A stretch of 32,123 nucleotides of DNA from an uncultured Clostridium sp. (GCA_900555045.1 USJW01000051.1:1-32123); one strand, 5' to 3'; positions 16,522-24,137 are shown, counted from the first letter of the stretch. The notes: a model not told the origin generated them from the letters alone. A program made the numbers and translations.

Positions 16522-17057
16522 TGGCGGATATTATTATTGCGGGCTTCGGCGGCCAGGGTGTTTTGACCGCGGGCCTGATCATGATCAATGTGGCGGTGAA
16601 CCAGGGAAAAAATGTGACCTGGACCTCCTCCTACGGCGCGGAGATGCGCGGAGGCACGGCCAACTGTAACGTGGTGATTTCCGACGAGGAGATCGGCAGC
16701 CCTTACCCCACATCTCTGGATGTGCTGATGGTGATGAACGAGCCGTCCTATGAAAAATTCATCGGACAGGTGAAGGAGGGCGGCACCATAATCGTCAACA
16801 GCTCCCTGGTGAAGGGGAAGGAGTACCCTGCGGGGCTTAACGTTTACGAGGTGGCGGCCACGGACCTTGCCAATGAGCAGGGCGCGCCGAGAAACGCCAA
16901 TATTTACATGCTGGGCGCGTTTGTGAAGGGCACCGGCATGATGGAACCGGATTTCTTTGTGGAGCAGATGGACCGGTATTTTGAGAAGAAGGGCAGAATC
17001 AATCCCAAAAACGCGGTGAGCTTTCGGAAGGGCTTTGAGCTGGCGGAGAGGAAATAA
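16521..17057 (+). CDS. 2-oxoacid:ferredoxin oxidoreductase, gamma subunit
   Basis: This 178-residue protein has the gamma-domain signature GFGGQGVLTAG at residues 8-18, then SSYGAEMRGGTANCNVVIS, both standard for POR/KOR/VOR gamma subunits. This domain contributes to CoA binding and complex assembly. The ATG overlaps the beta stop by one base, after AGGAGGTGAG. The stop codon in turn overlaps a possible ATG of the acyl-CoA synthetase gene. Confidence 0.92.
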   Translation: MADIIIAGFGGQGVLTAGLIMINVAVNQGKNVTWTSSYGAEMRGGTANCNVVISDEEIGSPYPTSLDVLMVMNEPSYEKFIGQVKEGGTIIVNSSLVKGKEYPAGLNVYEVAATDLANEQGAPRNANIYMLGAFVKGTGMMEPDFFVEQMDRYFEKKGRINPKNAVSFRKGFELAERK

Positions 17058-17077
17058 TGCCTGCTGTGGAGGAAACT

Positions 17078-19168
17078 ATGAAACTGGATAAATTGTTAAA
17101 GCCTCAGTCCATCGCCATCATCGGCGCCAGCGAGAAGCCGGGCTTCGGCGGGGACACCACCCGCAATTTCTACCGGTTCACCAAGAAGACGGACCGGGTT
17201 TACCTGGTGCACCCGAAGTATGACACGGTTCTGGGGCACAGGTGCTACCACTCTCTGGATGAAATCGACGACACCATCGATCTGGTGGTGATCTGTACCA
17301 ATCAGAAGACCGTCCTGCCGCTACTGCGGCAGGCGGCCGAAAAGGGCTGCCACGCGGCGGTGGTGTTTGCCAGCGGCTACGGCGAGACCGGGGGAGAGGG
17401 AAAGGCGCTGCAGGCGGAGCTCGTGGAGCTCTGCGCACAGCTTGACATCGCGCTCATGGGCCCCAACTGCGCGGGTTTTGCCAACTACGTGGACGATATT
17501 TTCCTGTTTGCCTTTGAGACCGAGGAGCGGGAGCGCAAGGGGCATATCGGCATGATCTCCCAGAGCGGCCAGATCGTGCTCGCCGGGTTGGATCTGCCGG
17601 GCACCAAGTTCTCCTACGTGATTTCCTCAGGGAACAGCGCCAATGTGACGGTGGAGGACTACATCGATTTCCTGGTGGATGACCCGGACACCAAGGTGGT
17701 GGCGGCCTACTATGAAGGGGTGAAAAAGCCCCAGGTGCTGGTGGGCGCGCTAAAAAAGGCGGCGCAGATGAGAAAGCCGGTGGTGATTCTAAAGACCGGC
17801 CGCTCGGCGAAGTCCAAGGAGCTGGCCAGCTCCCACACGGGAAGCCTCTCCGGCTCGGACGCGGCGTTCCGGGCGATCCTGCGCAAGTACGGGGCCATCG
17901 AGGCGGAGGATTTGGAGGATTTATTCTCCATCGCCGATACCTTCGCGGCTCTTAAAGAGTACCCGAAGGGAAGCCGGTATGTGTTCATGAACGTCTCCGG
18001 CGGCGAGGCGGGCGTGACCGCGGATCTGGCGGACGCAAGCGGTATTGAGCTGGCGGAGCTGTCTGCAGAGACGAAGACGGCGCTCAAGGAGATGCTGCCG
18101 TCCTACGCGACAGTGAACAATCCTCTGGACATGACAGCCTCCCTGGGCTATGACAGCGACAAGCTGAGCCGGGCTCTGCGGTGCTTTTTCGCGGATCCGG
18201 GGGTGGACTGTATCTGCATGGCGTACACGATCACGCCGGAGATCTGGGACACCACGGTGAACTTTATGGTGGAGTCGATCCAGATGGTGAGCGGGGACGC
18301 AAACCGGAAGCCGATTTTCTGGCTGCCCTTTATCGAGCACACCCGCCATCGGGAGTCCGCGCAGATTCTGGAGGACTGCCGGGTGCCGCTGTTGTTTACC
18401 GGAAAGTATGGAATCCGAGCGCTGCGGTGTGTGGATGAGTTCGTGAAATTTCATTTTGAGGACGCGGGGACCAGCCTGCCGGAGCGCAGCTTCGGGAAGG
18501 GAACGCGGGCGCTCTCGGAGTATGAGAGCAAGCGGTTTCTGGGGGAGCGCGGCGTGAAGGTGCCGCCCCAGGAGGTCGCAGCCACGGCTTTGGAAGCGGT
18601 GGCCGCCGCAGAGCGGATGGGCTATCCTGTGGCACTGAAGGTGCACTCGGAGGACATCATGCACAAGTCGGACGTGGGCGGCGTGAAGCTGAAGCTGGGA
18701 AGCGCCGAGGCGGTGAAGGAGGCGTTTTCGGCCATCATGGACAGCTGCCGCGAGAAGTGCCCTAAGGCCCGGATTGAGGGCGTTCTGGTGTCGCCGATGT
18801 TAAAGCCCGGCGTCGAGGTGATTGTGGGCGTCAACAACGACCCGCAGTTCGGGCCGATGCTGATGGTGGGCCTGGGCGGCGTGTTCGTGGAGATTTTTAA
18901 GGATGTGCAGCTGGCACCGGCACCGCTCACGAAGGGGCAGGCCCTGGGGATGATCCGGAAGCTGAAGGGCTATAAGCTGCTCGACGGTTACCGGGGCGGG
19001 GCGGTCTACGATGTGGACGCGCTGGCCGATTTCCTGGTGGCGATCTCAAAGGTGGCCGCTGAGGAGAAGCATGTGATCAAGGAACTGGATATTAACCCGG
19101 TGTTTGTGACGGAGACGGGCGTGGAGATGGCGGATGCCCTCCTGGTCGCGTTTTCGCAGGAAGATTAA
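17078..19168 (+). CDS. ADP-forming acyl-CoA synthetase, fused alpha-beta
   Basis: The 696-residue protein converts an acyl-CoA, ADP and phosphate to free acid, CoA and ATP. Domains in order: a CoA-binding Rossmann domain (PQSIAIIGASEKPGFGG), succinyl-CoA-ligase-like domains with MGPNCAGF, the phosphohistidine loop SSHTGSLSG with H253, and a C-terminal ATP-grasp domain (ALKVHSEDIMHKSDVGGVKL; ELDINPVFV). ATG 17078 was chosen because GGAGG lies 5 bases upstream and homologues begin MKLDKLLKP; ATG 17057 would add seven residues. Directly following the oxidoreductase genes, it would harvest the thioester energy as ATP, as in archaeal and clostridial amino-acid fermentation. Its acyl group is not readable from sequence. 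Confidence 0.9.
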   Translation: MKLDKLLKPQSIAIIGASEKPGFGGDTTRNFYRFTKKTDRVYLVHPKYDTVLGHRCYHSLDEIDDTIDLVVICTNQKTVLPLLRQAAEKGCHAAVVFASGYGETGGEGKALQAELVELCAQLDIALMGPNCAGFANYVDDIFLFAFETEERERKGHIGMISQSGQIVLAGLDLPGTKFSYVISSGNSANVTVEDYIDFLVDDPDTKVVAAYYEGVKKPQVLVGALKKAAQMRKPVVILKTGRSAKSKELASSHTGSLSGSDAAFRAILRKYGAIEAEDLEDLFSIADTFAALKEYPKGSRYVFMNVSGGEAGVTADLADASGIELAELSAETKTALKEMLPSYATVNNPLDMTASLGYDSDKLSRALRCFFADPGVDCICMAYTITPEIWDTTVNFMVESIQMVSGDANRKPIFWLPFIEHTRHRESAQILEDCRVPLLFTGKYGIRALRCVDEFVKFHFEDAGTSLPERSFGKGTRALSEYESKRFLGERGVKVPPQEVAATALEAVAAAERMGYPVALKVHSEDIMHKSDVGGVKLKLGSAEAVKEAFSAIMDSCREKCPKARIEGVLVSPMLKPGVEVIVGVNNDPQFGPMLMVGLGGVFVEIFKDVQLAPAPLTKGQALGMIRKLKGYKLLDGYRGGAVYDVDALADFLVAISKVAAEEKHVIKELDINPVFVTETGVEMADALLVAFSQED

Positions 19169-19182
19169 AGGAGGAAATAGAG

Positions 19183-19563
19183 ATGGCAGGAACGATTTTG
19201 AGTACAGACAAGGCGCCGGCAGCGATTGGACCTTATTGTCATGGGATGCGCTGCGGTGATTTTCTGATCACGTCCGGTCAGGTGCCGCTTTACCCGGAGA
19301 GCGGGGAGCTGGAGACTGATGTGGCGAAGGCGGCCACGCTGGTGCTAAATAACCTGCTGGCGATCGTGGAGGCCGGCGGCGGGCGGAAGGAAGACATCGT
19401 TAAGATGGAAATTTTTGTCCGCGATCTGGCCGACTTTGGGACGATCAACCAGGCGTACTCCGAGTTCTTCGGGGATCACAAGCCCGCGCGCTATCTGGTG
19501 CAGGTGGCGGCGCTGCCGAAGGACGCGGTTCTGGAGGCGGCGGCTACGGCGTATCTGGGATAG
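19183..19563 (+). CDS. RidA-family enamine/imine deaminase
   Basis: This 126-residue protein has the Rid/YjgF fold. By alignment with E. coli RidA the key positions are kept: Tyr of AIGPY (residue 18), Ser of ITSGQ, Asn of TINQAY, the arginine of PAR, and Glu in the final strand (VLEAA). RidA proteins hydrolyse reactive imines and enamines to ketoacids. In this operon a natural target would be the cyclic imine or enamine made by aconitase X, helping ring opening. AAAGGAGG precedes the ATG, and the gene follows the synthetase by 14 bases as the last of the operon. Confidence 0.9.
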   Translation: MAGTILSTDKAPAAIGPYCHGMRCGDFLITSGQVPLYPESGELETDVAKAATLVLNNLLAIVEAGGGRKEDIVKMEIFVRDLADFGTINQAYSEFFGDHKPARYLVQVAALPKDAVLEAAATAYLG

Positions 19564-19657
19564 GACGGGACAGGGCGATCGGCGTGTATGCGAGTATTTG
19601 ACGCCACGCAGGCCCGGCGAATCGAAGCAGCTCAGTACAAATCAGTGAATCCAGTGT

Positions 19658-19676
19658 AATGGTATAGAATGGTATA
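19658..19676. repeat. Tandem AATGGTATA repeat
   Basis: AATGGTATA occurs at 19658-19666 and 19668-19676, ten bases apart and so on the same helical face. The same 9-mer also occurs at 9383-9391, in the terminator stem upstream of the first BCCT gene, next to GTACAAAT; GTACAAAT also appears about 20 bases upstream of the tandem copies here. A regulator site is possible, and the function is unknown. Confidence 0.4.
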
Positions 19677-19683
19677 AAAATGG

Positions 19684-19730
19684 AGCATGCCCTGGCAGGA
19701 GCGCTGTGCGCAGACCGGCCAGGGCATGCT
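19684..19730. terminator. 13-bp inverted repeat beyond the catabolic operon
   Basis: AGCATGCCCTGGC (19684-19696) pairs perfectly with GCCAGGGCATGCT (19718-19730). The 21-base loop holds a nested GCGC-TGT-GCGC hairpin at 19701-19711. It lies about 120 bases after the ridA stop and is the best candidate for ending the operon transcript, but no T-run follows. It shares TGCCCTGGCA with the leader of the PucR-type gene, so a protein-binding role is an alternative. Confidence 0.45.
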
Positions 19731-19827
19731 TCGTGTGGGACGCAAATGTGTTTCTGCTACGGACATGTATGGCGAGCGACGGAATTGGGAAATATTGTAT
19801 TATGGTGCCCTGCGCACGCACAAAATA

Positions 19828-19841
19828 TGTAAGCGCTTACA
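19828..19841. promoter_or_regulatory. cre-like CcpA operator upstream of ppdK
   Basis: TGTAAGCGCTTACA is a perfect 14-bp palindrome and fits the catabolite-responsive element consensus of Gram-positive bacteria. It lies about 175 bp upstream of the ppdK -35. At that distance it could mediate activation, act by roadblock, or control an unrecognised upstream start site. Confidence 0.6.
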
Positions 19842-19900
19842 AAACGCTGGAACCGTTACATGGCGCGGACAATGTGGAAATCATAGGGAATCTGGAAAAT

Positions 19901-19916
19901 ATTCGTATATACGAAT
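19901..19916. promoter_or_regulatory. 16-bp perfect palindrome upstream of ppdK
   Basis: ATTCGTATATACGAAT is a perfect 16-bp palindrome about 100 bp upstream of the ppdK -35. It looks like an operator for a dimeric regulator; the regulator is not identifiable from the window. Confidence 0.45.
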
Positions 19917-20014
19917 CAGTTCCGGATATGTGAAAATGACAGAAAATGAAAGGGCTTACAACCTATTTTTCCATAAAATTAACGAAATTTTTGCCTTATT
20001 TCGCAGAAAAACCC

Positions 20015-20042
20015 TTTACTCATTTTTTCTTTGTGATATAAT
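20015..20042 (+). promoter_or_regulatory. Extended -10 promoter of ppdK
   Basis: TATAAT at 20037-20042 is preceded by TG at 20034-20035 (extended -10). TTTACT at 20015-20020 is a 4/6 -35 with 16-bp spacing. Transcription would start near 20049, leaving a leader of about 100 bases. Confidence 0.7.
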
Positions 20043-20051
20043 GGACGAGGT

Positions 20052-20087
20052 GGACGGACAGGCAAATTATCGGCTCCGTCCGATTTT
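20052..20087 (+). promoter_or_regulatory. Hairpin at the start of the ppdK leader
   Basis: GGACGGA (20052-20058) pairs with TCCGTCC (20075-20081), followed by GATTTT. Placed at the very 5' end of the predicted mRNA, it could stabilise the transcript or act as a weak attenuator. Confidence 0.4.
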
Positions 20088-20150
20088 AAGATAGGCAACA
20101 GAGTGAGAACATAATGCCAATCAACAAGAAACATGAGGAGGAATTAACTT

Positions 20151-22781
20151 ATGGCAAAATGGGTTTATAAGTTCCATGAAGGCAGCGCAGCAATGAGAAA
20201 CCTTCTGGGCGGCAAGGGCTGCAACTTAGCAGAGATGACCAACCTGGGAATGCCCATCCCCCAGGGCTTTACGGTTACAACAGAGGCTTGTACCGAGTAC
20301 TACAACTGCGGAAAGCAGATTTCACAGGAGATTCAGGACCAGATTTTCGAGGCGCTGACTTGGCTGGAAGGCGTTAATGGCAAGAAATTTGGCGACACTG
20401 AGGATCCGTTACTGGTATCCGTTCGTTCCGGCGCGCGCGCATCCATGCCCGGCATGATGGACACAATCCTGAACTTAGGTTTAAACGACGTTGCAGTTGA
20501 GGGCTTCGCAAAGAAGACCGGCAACCCCAGATTTGCCTACGATTCCTACCGCAGATTCATTCAGATGTACTCTGACGTGGTTATGGAAGTTCCGAAGTCC
20601 TACTTCGAGAAGATCATCGACGAGATGAAAGAGGCAAAGGGCGTACATTTTGACACTGAGCTGACCGCTGACGACTTAAAGGAGTTAGCAAACAAGTTCA
20701 AAGCTGTCTACAGAGAGGCCATGAACGGCGAAGAGTTCCCGCAGGATCCCAAGGATCAGCTGATGGGCGCTGTTAAGGCTGTGTTCCGTTCCTGGGACAA
20801 CCCCCGTGCAATCGTATACCGCCGTATGAACGACATCCCCGGCGACTGGGGCACTGCCGTAAACGTACAGACCATGGTATTCGGAAACAAGGGCGAGACC
20901 TCCGGTACCGGCGTTGCGTTCACACGTAACCCCTCCACCGGCGCAAAGGGAATCTACGGCGAGTACCTGATCAACGCACAGGGCGAGGACGTGGTTGCCG
21001 GTGTTCGTACACCTCAGCCGATCTCCAAGCTGGCGGAAGATCTTCCGGAGTGCTACGAGGAGTTCATGAACCTGGCTATGAAGCTGGAGAACCACTTCCG
21101 CGACATGCAGGACATGGAGTTCACCATCGAGGAAGGCAAGCTGTACTTCTTACAGACACGTAACGGCAAGAGAACTGCTCCGGCAGCAATCCAGATTGCC
21201 TGTGATTTAGTAGATGAAGGTATGATTACTCCTGAGGAGGCTGTTTGCAGAATCGAGGCTAAGTCCTTAGATCAGCTGCTGCATCCTACCTTCGTTCCGG
21301 AAGCTCTGAAGGCCGGAGAAGTAATCGGAAGCGCACTTCCCGCATCCCCGGGCGCTGCTGCCGGTAAGGTATACTTTACCGCAGACGAGGCCAAGGAAGC
21401 CGGCAAGGGCGGAAGAGGCGAGAGAGTTATCCTGGTTCGTCTGGAGACTTCTCCGGAGGACATCGAGGGTATGCACGCTGCTCAGGGTATCCTGACCGTT
21501 CGCGGCGGTATGACCAGCCACGCAGCAGTAGTTGCACGCGGCATGGGCACCTGCTGTGTATCCGGCTGCGGCGAGATTAAGATTGACGAGGAAGCAAAGG
21601 TGTTCGAGCTCGGCGGATATACCTTCCACGAGGGCGACTACATTTCCTTAGACGGCTCCACCGGTAAGATCTACAAGGGCGACATCGCAACCCAGGAAGC
21701 AACCGTGAGCGGAAACTTCGAGAGAATCATGAAGTGGGCTGACGAGTTCAGAACCCTGAAGGTTCGCACCAACGCAGATACTCCGGCTGATACATTAAAC
21801 GCTGTTAAGCTGGGCGCTGAGGGCATCGGCCTTTGCCGTACCGAGCATATGTTCTTTGACGCGGAGAGAATTCCGAAGATCCGCAAGATGATCCTTTCCG
21901 AGACTGTTGAGCAGAGAGAGGAAGCATTAAACGAGCTGATCCCGTTCCAGAAGGGCGACTTCAAGGCTATGTACAAGGCTCTGGAGGGCAGACCCATGAC
22001 CGTTCGTTACCTGGATCCGCCGCTGCATGAGTTCGTTCCCACCGATCCGGAGGACATCAAGGCTCTGGCTGAGGATATGGGCATGACCGTTGAGGCTGTA
22101 AAGGCAAAATGTGACGAGCTGCATGAGTTCAACCCGATGATGGGTCACCGTGGCTGCCGTCTGGCTGTTACCTACCCGGAGATCGCAAGAATGCAGACCA
22201 GAGCGGTTATGGAAGCTGCGATCGAAGTGAAGGAAGAGTGCGGATACGACATCGTTCCGGAGATCATGATTCCGTTAGTAGGCGAGAAGAAAGAGCTGAA
22301 GTTCGTGAAGGATATTGTTGTTGAGACCGCTGAGAAGGTTAAGGCTGAGAAGAATTCCGACATCCAGTACCACATCGGTACCATGATCGAGATCCCGAGA
22401 GCTGCTCTGACCGCTGACAAGATCGCGGAAGAGGCAGAGTTCTTCTCCTTCGGAACCAACGACCTGACCCAGATGACCTTTGGCTTCTCCCGTGACGACG
22501 CCGGCAAGTTCTTAGATTCCTACTACAAGGCTAAGATCTACGAGTCCGATCCCTTCGCAAGACTGGATCAGGAGGGCGTTGGCCAGTTAGTGAAGATGGC
22601 TGTTGAGAAGGGCCGTTCCACCAGAGCAGATCTGAAGTGCGGTATCTGCGGCGAGCACGGCGGCGATCCGTCTTCCGTAGAGTTCTGCCACAAGGTTGGC
22701 TTAAACTACGTGAGCTGCTCACCGTTCCGCGTGCCGATCGCAAGACTGGCTGCAGCTCAGGCGGCTCTGAACAATAAATAG
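20151..22781 (+). CDS. ppdK: Pyruvate, phosphate dikinase
   Basis: This 876-residue enzyme interconverts pyruvate, ATP and phosphate with PEP, AMP and pyrophosphate. It has the N-terminal ATP-grasp domain (MAKWVYKFHEG, LGGKGCNLAEM, SVRSGARASMPGMMD). The central swivelling domain carries the phosphorylated H457 in GGMTSHAAVVARG. The C-terminal PEP-binding barrel carries the catalytic C833 in CGICGEHGGDP. The length and residue offsets (+2) fit the Clostridium symbiosum enzyme. GAGGAGG precedes the ATG. Its codons (many GTT, CGT, TTA, AAG) differ from the GC-rich operon upstream, as expected for a highly expressed gene. It stands alone between its own promoter and a terminator, so co-regulation with the catabolic operon is doubtful. 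Confidence 0.98.
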   Translation: MAKWVYKFHEGSAAMRNLLGGKGCNLAEMTNLGMPIPQGFTVTTEACTEYYNCGKQISQEIQDQIFEALTWLEGVNGKKFGDTEDPLLVSVRSGARASMPGMMDTILNLGLNDVAVEGFAKKTGNPRFAYDSYRRFIQMYSDVVMEVPKSYFEKIIDEMKEAKGVHFDTELTADDLKELANKFKAVYREAMNGEEFPQDPKDQLMGAVKAVFRSWDNPRAIVYRRMNDIPGDWGTAVNVQTMVFGNKGETSGTGVAFTRNPSTGAKGIYGEYLINAQGEDVVAGVRTPQPISKLAEDLPECYEEFMNLAMKLENHFRDMQDMEFTIEEGKLYFLQTRNGKRTAPAAIQIACDLVDEGMITPEEAVCRIEAKSLDQLLHPTFVPEALKAGEVIGSALPASPGAAAGKVYFTADEAKEAGKGGRGERVILVRLETSPEDIEGMHAAQGILTVRGGMTSHAAVVARGMGTCCVSGCGEIKIDEEAKVFELGGYTFHEGDYISLDGSTGKIYKGDIATQEATVSGNFERIMKWADEFRTLKVRTNADTPADTLNAVKLGAEGIGLCRTEHMFFDAERIPKIRKMILSETVEQREEALNELIPFQKGDFKAMYKALEGRPMTVRYLDPPLHEFVPTDPEDIKALAEDMGMTVEAVKAKCDELHEFNPMMGHRGCRLAVTYPEIARMQTRAVMEAAIEVKEECGYDIVPEIMIPLVGEKKELKFVKDIVVETAEKVKAEKNSDIQYHIGTMIEIPRAALTADKIAEEAEFFSFGTNDLTQMTFGFSRDDAGKFLDSYYKAKIYESDPFARLDQEGVGQLVKMAVEKGRSTRADLKCGICGEHGGDPSSVEFCHKVGLNYVSCSPFRVPIARLAAAQAALNNK

Positions 22782-22808
22782 TAACCGTTTGTCGGTGAAA
22801 AAGCAGAC

Positions 22809-22837
22809 TTGATTTTGCAAGTAATGTTTGATATAAT
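22809..22837 (+). promoter_or_regulatory. Strong promoter just after ppdK
   Basis: TTGATT at 22809-22814 and TATAAT at 22832-22837 have the ideal 17-bp spacing. TG at 22829-22830 makes an extended -10. The only thing immediately downstream is a terminator about 45 bases after the predicted start, so the promoter would make a short RNA unless read-through occurs. Confidence 0.6.
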
Positions 22838-22843
22838 ACAGGC

Positions 22844-22914
22844 AGGCAAAAGAGAGTAGTTCTATATGTATACACAAAGCAAAAGCCCCAGAGTTGCATC
22901 TTTGGGGCTTTCTT
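22844..22914 (+). ncRNA. Candidate ~70-nt small RNA or leader RNA
   Basis: Transcription from the 22809-22837 promoter would start near 22844 and stop at the hairpin ending at 22911, giving an RNA of about 70 bases with no good reading frame. It could be a small regulatory RNA or the attenuated leader of the small gene at 23020. No known RNA family was recognised. Confidence 0.35.
22882..22914 (+). terminator. Rho-independent terminator
   Basis: AAAGCCCCA (22882-22890) pairs perfectly with TGGGGCTTT (22903-22911) around a 12-base loop, and TTTCTT continues at the end. It serves ppdK, which has no nearer terminator, and ends the short transcript from the promoter at 22809. Confidence 0.85.
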
Positions 22915-23019
22915 CAGGCTAATTGCCGCTGGCTGGCAGTCCGTATGCAAATGAAGCAGGCAACGTCATCTGCTATGATAGAGGGACTAAAAGAGGGGAA
23001 TTGTAAAGGGAGGATGCGT

Positions 23020-23331
23020 ATGAGAAGAACAAGCCTGTACCGCACAACAACATTGGCCATCCTGTGCTTCAGCCTGTTGCTGACTTTAACTGACAGGATG
23101 GCAGTGGTTCCGGCAGATTATGTTCCGGAACCTTTTAGGTCGCAGGCAGATTATATGCCGGAGGTTTGCCGGGGCTTTCTGCACTTGCAGGCAAGGGCTT
23201 ACCTGCCATGCTCCCTCCTGTACTCCCTGGGCGTACATTTGAAAAAACGCTTGAACATCTGGGAAAAATTGCTGGCGCTGTTAAATCCGCACATGGCTGC
23301 TATTTCGGAGACGCTGCTGCCGGGATCCTGA
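23020..23331 (+). CDS. Small putative secreted protein, unknown function
   Basis: This 103-residue reading frame has an excellent GGGAGG six bases before its ATG and an extended -10 (TGCTATGAT) at 22971-22979. The N-terminus looks like a signal peptide or anchor: several basic residues, then a hydrophobic run (LAILCFSLLLTL). A short internal repeat of the form [PQ]-ADY-[VM]-PE follows at about residues 31-51. Its last 133 bases overlap the end of the AraC-type gene on the other strand, so either the C-terminal part is fortuitous or the reading frame has been altered. No family was recognised. Confidence 0.4.
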   Translation: MRRTSLYRTTTLAILCFSLLLTLTDRMAVVPADYVPEPFRSQADYMPEVCRGFLHLQARAYLPCSLLYSLGVHLKKRLNIWEKLLALLNPHMAAISETLLPGS

Positions 23332-24077
23332 AGAAGCAGGGCAGCGCCCTGGGTGGTCCTGTATTTTAACAGGTACTGCATGGGGGAATTCTGGATGCTG
23401 CGTTTAAAGCAGCGAAGGCATTCCCGATTACCGATATCGGCTGACCGCGCAATCTGCGTCAGGTCAAGATTCTCACAGTAGTGCTGATGGATATATTCCA
23501 GCATGATCTGGATGCGTCTGCTGTCCGGATCCAGCCCTGTTTCACCCAAATCAATCTCATGGGCATAGCGCTCATGAAGGGAAAAACAGATGAAGGACAG
23601 ATTTTCCCTGACCGTGAATTCATGCCCCGGCCGCTCCTCCTTCAATGCCCGGAACGCCCTGTTAAATGCATCTGTCAGGCTTAAAGGACAGCCGTCAAAT
23701 GTGCTGCAGTGAATCAGCGGCGTCATATATCTGACTGCAAAGACAGAATCCTTGCTGCCGGTTATCAAAACAGGATGGAAGACCAGGGAATGCAGGTCGC
23801 AGAAGTTTTCCGCTGCTGCATAATGGGGAAGGTTGGAATTAATCACAAATCCCTCTCCCTGCCCTAAATGAAAGGTCTTTCCGGGAATCTGAAGCTTTAA
23901 GCTGCCGGTTTCCACGTACACGATTTCCAGCTCTTCATGCCAGTGCCAGGGGATGACATCCTCTGGTTTGTCCGTATAGACGGCAGAATAACCTGCACAG
24001 GGGAATTGTGCCGTCCCATGTGGCTGAAGCTCTTTGCCTATGCGGTTCAGGTTGAGGGCACATTTCTGTAATCCCAT
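23199..24077 (-). CDS. AraC-family transcriptional regulator with cupin domain
   Basis: This 292-residue regulator has an N-terminal cupin sensor domain (PWHWHEELEIVYVETGSL, then GEGFVINSNLPHY), a linker, and two AraC helix-turn-helix motifs at about residues 190-285 (NLDLTQIARSADIG; SVSEIAAMCGFNSASNFSQM, then FKRFFKCTPREYR). AraC proteins with this sensor usually respond to sugars or small metabolites. On the minus strand GGAGG (24085-24089) lies 7 bases before the ATG at 24077; an alternative GTG at 24083 is too close to it. It is transcribed away from the MFS-PHP pair and is the likely regulator of those genes. Confidence 0.9.
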   Translation of the reverse strand: MGLQKCALNLNRIGKELQPHGTAQFPCAGYSAVYTDKPEDVIPWHWHEELEIVYVETGSLKLQIPGKTFHLGQGEGFVINSNLPHYAAAENFCDLHSLVFHPVLITGSKDSVFAVRYMTPLIHCSTFDGCPLSLTDAFNRAFRALKEERPGHEFTVRENLSFICFSLHERYAHEIDLGETGLDPDSRRIQIMLEYIHQHYCENLDLTQIARSADIGNRECLRCFKRSIQNSPMQYLLKYRTTQGAALLLQDPGSSVSEIAAMCGFNSASNFSQMFKRFFKCTPREYRREHGR

Positions 24078-24108
24078 GGTCACACCTCCGTTTGGTCGTT
24101 TTTCTTAT

Positions 24109-24137
24109 ATTATAAGTCGGGATTTGAATTGAATCAA
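24109..24137 (-). promoter_or_regulatory. Promoter of the AraC-type gene
   Basis: On the minus strand TTGATT (24137-24132) and a perfect TATAAT (24114-24109) have 17-bp spacing. The promoter lies about 30 bases upstream of the start codon at 24077. Confidence 0.6.

Larger units (their letters stand above)
19564..20150. other. 587-bp gene-poor control region
   Basis: No convincing gene was found here. Reading frames of up to 135 codons exist but lack ribosome sites and protein-like composition. The stretch holds a tandem 10-bp repeat, a long inverted repeat, a cre-like palindrome, a second 16-bp palindrome, the ppdK promoter and a leader hairpin; each is listed separately. Its AT content rises sharply toward ppdK. 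Confidence 0.7.

Noticed and set aside
19687..20094. 135-codon reading frame between ridA and ppdK
   Set aside because: No ribosome site, uneven composition, and it runs through the inverted repeat, both palindromes and the ppdK promoter.
20114..20170. 18-codon leader frame overlapping the ppdK start
   Set aside because: Only a weak ribosome site, and no run of regulatory codons that would suggest attenuation. The ppdK ribosome site explains the GAGGAGG inside it.
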